From Patescibacteria group bacterium (GTDB taxonomy: Bacteria; Patescibacteriota; UBA1384; CAILIB01): 30,244 bases of DNA. Location of the stretch: assembly GCA_022842085.1 (NCBI GenBank), contig JALHQF010000002.1, positions 3,042-33,285 on the forward strand, in the 5' to 3' direction. Numbering within the stretch: the first letter of the stretch is position 1; every line of letters starts with the position of its first letter. A program made the translations under genes and the position numbers. This document shows, in pieces, positions 26,012-30,244 of the stretch. The notes under the pieces were generated by a model. It made no database searches. It saw only the letters and a program-made list of their open reading frames with translations, and was not told the DNA's origin.

Positions 26012-27460
26012 ATGGAGGTCAACCACCGCGATCAGATTGCGCCCTCACTGCTTGCAGCTGCCTCGAGTTTGCCGCAAGAAACGGGCGTGTACCTCTTTAA
26101 AGATAGCGAAGGCAAGGTGCTCTACGTAGGTAAGGCGCTGCGTCTCAAGGACCGTGTACGTAGCTACCTTGCCCCCGACCTTGCGGTAACGCGTCACGCT
26201 GGATTGGTAGCCATGGTGCGTACTGCGGTAACGATTGAGTACGAGGCTACGCCCACCGAGCTTGAAGCACTCATGCTGGAAGCGCGGCGAATCCGACAGT
26301 ACCAGCCCAAGTACAACATCCGCTTGCGGGACGATAAGTCATTCGTGGTGATTAAAATCGATCTCTCCGTAGACTTCCCAACGGTAAGCCTGGGTCGGGA
26401 GAAAGACCTCGAGGCTGCATTGGAGAAAGCGCGTCGGGCACCTACGCAGGGGGTGCGCATCCAGCGCAAGCTCGATGGCGTGGAGTACTATGGGCCATTT
26501 ACGAGCGCAAAGAGCGTGCAAGCGGCGCTCAAGGCACTGCGTAGCGTTTGGCCATTTCGAGACTGTGGGCCTCAGAAGTGGGCAACCTATAGCAACCTTG
26601 GGCACGGTTGCGTGTTTGCCCACCTTGGCCTTTGTCAGGCGCCGTGTGTTGGCGGAGTTGATCCAGCGGCGTACCGCCGCAGCATCGATCAGCTGCGTGG
26701 GTTCTTACGTGGTGAGAAGCTGCGCGTGATTGCCGACATTGAAACCCAGATGCGCGAAGCTGCACAGACTGAACGCTATGAGGAAGCAGCGCTCCTGCGT
26801 AACCGTCTCTATGCCGTTGAGCACTTCCGTCACGTCCTCGACACCTTCCGCGATGCCAATGGGCGCAAGCCAGACGAGCCACCGTTCGATCCAGAGCGCG
26901 ACTACCGTGTTGAGTGCTACGACATCAGCAACAACCAAGGTCAGTTTGCCGTTGGATCGCTGGTAACAGCTGTAGTGCGTGGTGGCCTCACCCAGCCACC
27001 GCAGACTGCCGAAGAGCTGCGCGAACGGTTCTCCTTCGAGCGCTCACGGTACCGTAAGTTTAAGATCCAAACCGTTACCGGTATTTCAGATGTAGCTTGC
27101 TTGCAGGAGGTGCTCGAGCGGCGTTTCAAGCGTGGAAAAGGGAGGTTACCACACTGGTCGCTCCCCAATCTGGTGCTTGTTGACGGCGGAGAAACCCAGC
27201 TCGCTGCCGCTCAGACCGCAGCAACGGTTACCGAAACTGTTCAGGCAATCGCCGCAGTAGCCAAGGGGCCAACCCGTAAGAACGTAGATATCCGGGGCGC
27301 CGCCCCCGCCTGGCCTGAAGAAAGCCTGGCGCTGTTAGCTGAGCTCCTGCGTGAGGAGGCGCACCGTTTTGCCATAACCTACTACCGCCAGGTTCACCGG
27401 CGCGATCTCTTCGAGCGGGGTCTGCAAAAACCTGAGCCGGTTGTCCTAGCGGCGGAGTAG
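26012..27460 (+). CDS. uvrC: Excinuclease ABC subunit C, lacking the C-terminal HhH domain
   Basis: This 482-aa nuclease makes both incisions in nucleotide excision repair. The GIY-YIG domain (GVY 25-27, LYVGKA 37-42, Glu90) is followed by a cysteine set C185, C200, C208, C212, whose last three keep the 8- and 4-residue spacing of the Fe-S cysteines in E. coli UvrC. Next come a UVR (UvrB-binding) motif (~240-275) and the RNase H-like domain with Asp304 (ECYDIS), Asp391 (VDGGETQL) and His451 (EEAHRFAITY). The usual tandem HhH domain after this is missing; the protein ends 30 residues later, against about 600 aa in typical UvrC. The 3' end overlaps the next gene by 15 bases. Confidence 0.95.
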   Translation: MEVNHRDQIAPSLLAAASSLPQETGVYLFKDSEGKVLYVGKALRLKDRVRSYLAPDLAVTRHAGLVAMVRTAVTIEYEATPTELEALMLEARRIRQYQPKYNIRLRDDKSFVVIKIDLSVDFPTVSLGREKDLEAALEKARRAPTQGVRIQRKLDGVEYYGPFTSAKSVQAALKALRSVWPFRDCGPQKWATYSNLGHGCVFAHLGLCQAPCVGGVDPAAYRRSIDQLRGFLRGEKLRVIADIETQMREAAQTERYEEAALLRNRLYAVEHFRHVLDTFRDANGRKPDEPPFDPERDYRVECYDISNNQGQFAVGSLVTAVVRGGLTQPPQTAEELRERFSFERSRYRKFKIQTVTGISDVACLQEVLERRFKRGKGRLPHWSLPNLVLVDGGETQLAAAQTAATVTETVQAIAAVAKGPTRKNVDIRGAAPAWPEESLALLAELLREEAHRFAITYYRQVHRRDLFERGLQKPEPVVLAAE

Positions 27461-30244
27461 TCGTCGCCGTACTAGAACCGCGAGAACACCAAGTCCGAGA
27501 CTGCCGAGCGAGAATGCAATGGGGCCTGCGAGTGGGCCGGTTTGCACGAGTGTTGCCGGTGGAGAAGCCAGTCTGGTTGCTCCGGCTGCCGGCGGCGTAG
27601 AGGTGCTGCCGTTGCCTAGTGCGCCTGGTGGAGCTGAAGGAGGTGCGATCGAAGGCGTGGTACTCGGGCTTGGTGCTGCAACGTTGGCGAGGGTAAAGCT
27701 ACTGCACCCTTCGGGTCCTGCGCTCGTTGCTTGCCAGCTTGCGGGGATGCGTGCATCAGAAGTTGTGCGTACGCAGAGAGTATAGGCACCCGCGTTCAGT
27801 CCAGCTGTGAGGAGTGAAAAGGTGGGCGATGGGGCCGCCTGCCAACTTGGTGTAGCGTTTCCACCGGATACTCGGTACTCACGGTTCACAGTGGTATAGC
27901 CTCGACTGGAGCCATCAGTAATCGTTACTGGCAGTGAAGCCCCAGGCACTCCGCTACTTACGGAAACACTGGGCTGGGCTGGGGTTGTGGCGCGCAGTCC
28001 CACAAGCTGTGGGTTAAGCTGAACGATTCCCAAATTGAACGCAGGAGACCCGGCTTGAAGGGAGTAGTCGCCCGTTGCCTGGTTGGTGAAGAGGGGATCC
28101 GCGAGGATGCCGATTCCTTCGTCGCTCTGGGTTTGCCAGGTAGACCAAGCGAGACCAGGCGGATTGTGGTAGGTAGGGAATGTCGGTCCGGGCCCTACTC
28201 GACCGCGAACCGTGGGTGTTCGACTCGAGCCTGCCCAAACCAGGTTGGGGCCAATGGTATTCGTGCTCGTGTTTACGGCAGAAGGCCCGGCAAAGTACCA
28301 GGCGCCTACGGCGCTCGGGTAGAAGAGGATGTTTCGAGCAAGCGTGTTGAGCTCTACCACGGCTCCCTGCACCTTTTCGCCTCCTCTGGCGAGCAGGGTA
28401 GCCACATCTGGGAACGTCGTAAGGTAAGCGGAGGTAAAGCCAAGTGAGGTGAGGTTTGAGAGCTCTGGGTAGAGCACGTCGCACGACCCGCCGGGGCAGT
28501 ATGGTCCGATCTCCTGGAAGGTTACCGGCGCGGAGGCAACGTCTGTCCAGGCGTTCGTTTGGGTATTGAACTGCTGCTGAGGGGTATTTGGAGCATCGCA
28601 GATATTGTCAGTGATCATGTTGTCTCGACCACCATGCAGGAAGATGCACTCGTGCTGTCTGCCTGAGAGCCAGTTTCTAGCAACGGTTGCACCACTCGAG
28701 TAGTCGTCGAGAAAAATACCCCTACTCACTCGGCCGTAGCGGTAAGCACCAGCGCTGTAATCGTAGGCGTATCCACCCCCGTTCTCCACGATGTTTTCGG
28801 TAATGACGTTTCCCCGAACGAGCCAGCTGCGCTGGTTTCCGGGCGTATGAATGGTGTTGGTGTAGATGCCGGCTGCGTCGGCTGTTGTGAGGTTCGAGTT
28901 GGTAATTCGATTGCGCGTTATGGTGTTGAGCGGTCCATAGCTTGCAACTCCGATACGGGAGACGGTGTGAATCTCATTTTCCTGAGCAGTAACGCCAACC
29001 GCACCTGTTCCAATGAAGATTGCACCATTTACGTTTGGCCCTTCAAACCCAATCTGTTCGAGCCAGTTATTTCGAATTGTGATGTTCTGCGAACTGAGCT
29101 GCAGCATGTAGGGGCTTGTACGAGGCACCCATGCACTGCCGTTCCAGCCGTAGCCCGGCTCAACGTGGATGCCGACTCCCTCGATGCGCTGGAGGTGATT
29201 ATCTTCGACGAGTGTGTTTTCGACATCCCCCTGCATGAGAATGCCCGTGCCATCGCACCCGCTCACGTGGTTGCCACGTAGCGTCACATGGCTCGAGTTC
29301 TCAAGGCGAATACAGCTCGAGGCAGCCCCTGACATACGAATTCCCTGGAACGTAACGTGCGCCGTTTCGTTCAGTCGGATAACGTGCTGGAAGCGGTTCA
29401 GAAATAGGTTGCTCCCATCGGGTGTGCCAGCGGGCACGTTGACCGTGAGCGTATTTGCCGTTCGGTCTCGAAACCACTCTCCAGGCGTGTCGAGGAATGC
29501 GAGATGGTTTGAGAGTACGAAACGATCGTACGGCCCAATGGGGTAGCTTGCGTTTGCGGAAACGACGCTTCCTGGCGCACCTTGGCCGAGGATGAAGTCG
29601 TTGTTCAGGGTGTCGACATCATCGAGCACCAGGAGGTTCTGCCAGTAGGCAGCATTTTGGTAGTTGCAGAAACCTCCAAACACCTGAACCTGAGTTTGCT
29701 CCACTGGGCTCAGTGCCCAGTTCACGGTACTAAAGTCGGCCGGAGTGTAGCGGATGCGGTCGCGACGTACATCGTCGGCGGGGGTTCCGTCACCTGTTGT
29801 GCAGTCTGCTGGTGCTGATGCATCGGTAAGGTGGTAGAAGCCTGCCCACGGGTCTGGTGCCGTAAGGTTTGGGACACCTGCTGGTCGGTTTGGGCTACGC
29901 GCCAGGTCCAGTCGCGCGTCTTCAAGCCATACTGAGTTGAGCTGGTACCAGGGTGTAAGCTCCCATGCAGCAATACCGTAGGTTGAGAGCGGGATGGTTA
30001 CCTGCGTACCGGCGCTCCCATTTGGTAGGGGAACCTTACGACTTGCTCGGATGTGCGGCACCTCACCTGGGTAGTTCTGGTAGGTGATCGGTGCGGTAAG
30101 AGTGCCAGAATCGAGGCTCGTAAACTCTAGGCTTCCACCCAAGAGGTACTCTCCTCCCCGCAGGTAAACGGTAGTTGGGACGGTCGCTCCACGTACGGTA
30201 TCGCGGGCTTTTTCGAGTGTGAGGAACGGAGCGTCGATGGTGCC
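27446..30244 (-). CDS. Large secreted right-handed beta-helix protein with C-terminal sortase-like signal (5' end outside window)
   Basis: The frame is open to the right edge, so the N-terminus is missing; 932 residues are visible. The first begin GTIDAPFLTLEKARDTVRG, typical of the entry to pectate-lyase-like beta-helices. A long run of Asn/Gly-rich coils follows (for example HVTLRGNHVSGCDGTGILMQ, NITIRNNWLEQIG, NTITRNRITNSN), the mark of right-handed parallel beta-helix proteins that bind or cut polysaccharides. The C-terminal part has an Ig-like segment, a Pro/Ser/Thr-rich linker, then LVQTG (27536-27550), a hydrophobic helix and RRRLLRR. That tail resembles a sortase sorting signal with Val in place of Pro. 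No catalytic residues can be assigned. It is the largest gene in the window. Confidence 0.88.
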   Translation of the reverse strand, partial: GTIDAPFLTLEKARDTVRGATVPTTVYLRGGEYLLGGSLEFTSLDSGTLTAPITYQNYPGEVPHIRASRKVPLPNGSAGTQVTIPLSTYGIAAWELTPWYQLNSVWLEDARLDLARSPNRPAGVPNLTAPDPWAGFYHLTDASAPADCTTGDGTPADDVRRDRIRYTPADFSTVNWALSPVEQTQVQVFGGFCNYQNAAYWQNLLVLDDVDTLNNDFILGQGAPGSVVSANASYPIGPYDRFVLSNHLAFLDTPGEWFRDRTANTLTVNVPAGTPDGSNLFLNRFQHVIRLNETAHVTFQGIRMSGAASSCIRLENSSHVTLRGNHVSGCDGTGILMQGDVENTLVEDNHLQRIEGVGIHVEPGYGWNGSAWVPRTSPYMLQLSSQNITIRNNWLEQIGFEGPNVNGAIFIGTGAVGVTAQENEIHTVSRIGVASYGPLNTITRNRITNSNLTTADAAGIYTNTIHTPGNQRSWLVRGNVITENIVENGGGYAYDYSAGAYRYGRVSRGIFLDDYSSGATVARNWLSGRQHECIFLHGGRDNMITDNICDAPNTPQQQFNTQTNAWTDVASAPVTFQEIGPYCPGGSCDVLYPELSNLTSLGFTSAYLTTFPDVATLLARGGEKVQGAVVELNTLARNILFYPSAVGAWYFAGPSAVNTSTNTIGPNLVWAGSSRTPTVRGRVGPGPTFPTYHNPPGLAWSTWQTQSDEGIGILADPLFTNQATGDYSLQAGSPAFNLGIVQLNPQLVGLRATTPAQPSVSVSSGVPGASLPVTITDGSSRGYTTVNREYRVSGGNATPSWQAAPSPTFSLLTAGLNAGAYTLCVRTTSDARIPASWQATSAGPEGCSSFTLANVAAPSPSTTPSIAPPSAPPGALGNGSTSTPPAAGATRLASPPATLVQTGPLAGPIAFSLGSLGLGVLAVLVRRRLLRR

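Overview
The window is a compact, moderately GC-rich stretch of bacterial chromosome. About 30 protein genes are packed with little or no intergenic space, and there is no recognisable rRNA, tRNA, CRISPR array or insertion sequence. TGA is used as a normal stop codon. Several features suggest a small-genome lineage, most plausibly a member of the Patescibacteria / Candidate Phyla Radiation: a one-domain EF-Ts of 151 aa, a prolyl-tRNA synthetase without the editing insertion, a UvrC without its C-terminal HhH domain, a short RelA/SpoT, and a frr-rseP-proS block without uppS, cdsA and dxr. This placement is inference from gene content; no rRNA gene is present to confirm it.

Layout. (1) 1-4531: membrane protease HtpX, an FAD-linked oxidoreductase, and NAD-dependent DNA ligase, which has lost its zinc-finger cysteines. 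(2) 4541-6225: four small, tightly coupled, unrecognised helical/coiled-coil genes. (3) 6251-12673: gatC-gatA and, further on, gatB (tRNA amidotransferase). Between them lie a membrane-anchored cyclophilin, a HEPN-like protein, RelA/SpoT and an unknown protein. (4) 12686-16532: an envelope block with a membrane-anchored beta-propeller protein, a small membrane protein, an HtrA-type protease and a prepilin-like protein. (5) 16529-18673 on the minus strand: rpmE-prfA-prmC (ribosomal protein L31, release factor 1, and the methylase that modifies it). (6) 19213-25225: rpsB-tsf, a 480-bp interval with terminators and possible tiny genes, then frr, a 67-aa membrane protein, rseP and proS, plus unknown genes. 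(7) 25275-30244: a possible DUF218-like protein, uvrC, and a large secreted beta-helix protein that runs off the right edge and ends in a sortase-like tail (LVQTG, membrane helix, arginines).

The strongest window-wide signal is regulatory. Upstream of most gene or operon starts, on both strands, a -10-type hexamer TANNNT (often the extended form TGNTANNNT) lies only 6 bases, or 8-9 bases, before the ATG, and there is usually no Shine-Dalgarno sequence. That geometry puts the transcription start at or within two bases of the start codon, so leaderless mRNA appears to be the default. rpsB is the clear exception, with a ~110-base leader and an AAGGAG ribosome-binding site. Several of these -10 boxes share bases with the stop codon of the gene before, and four convergent gene pairs abut or overlap at their stop codons.
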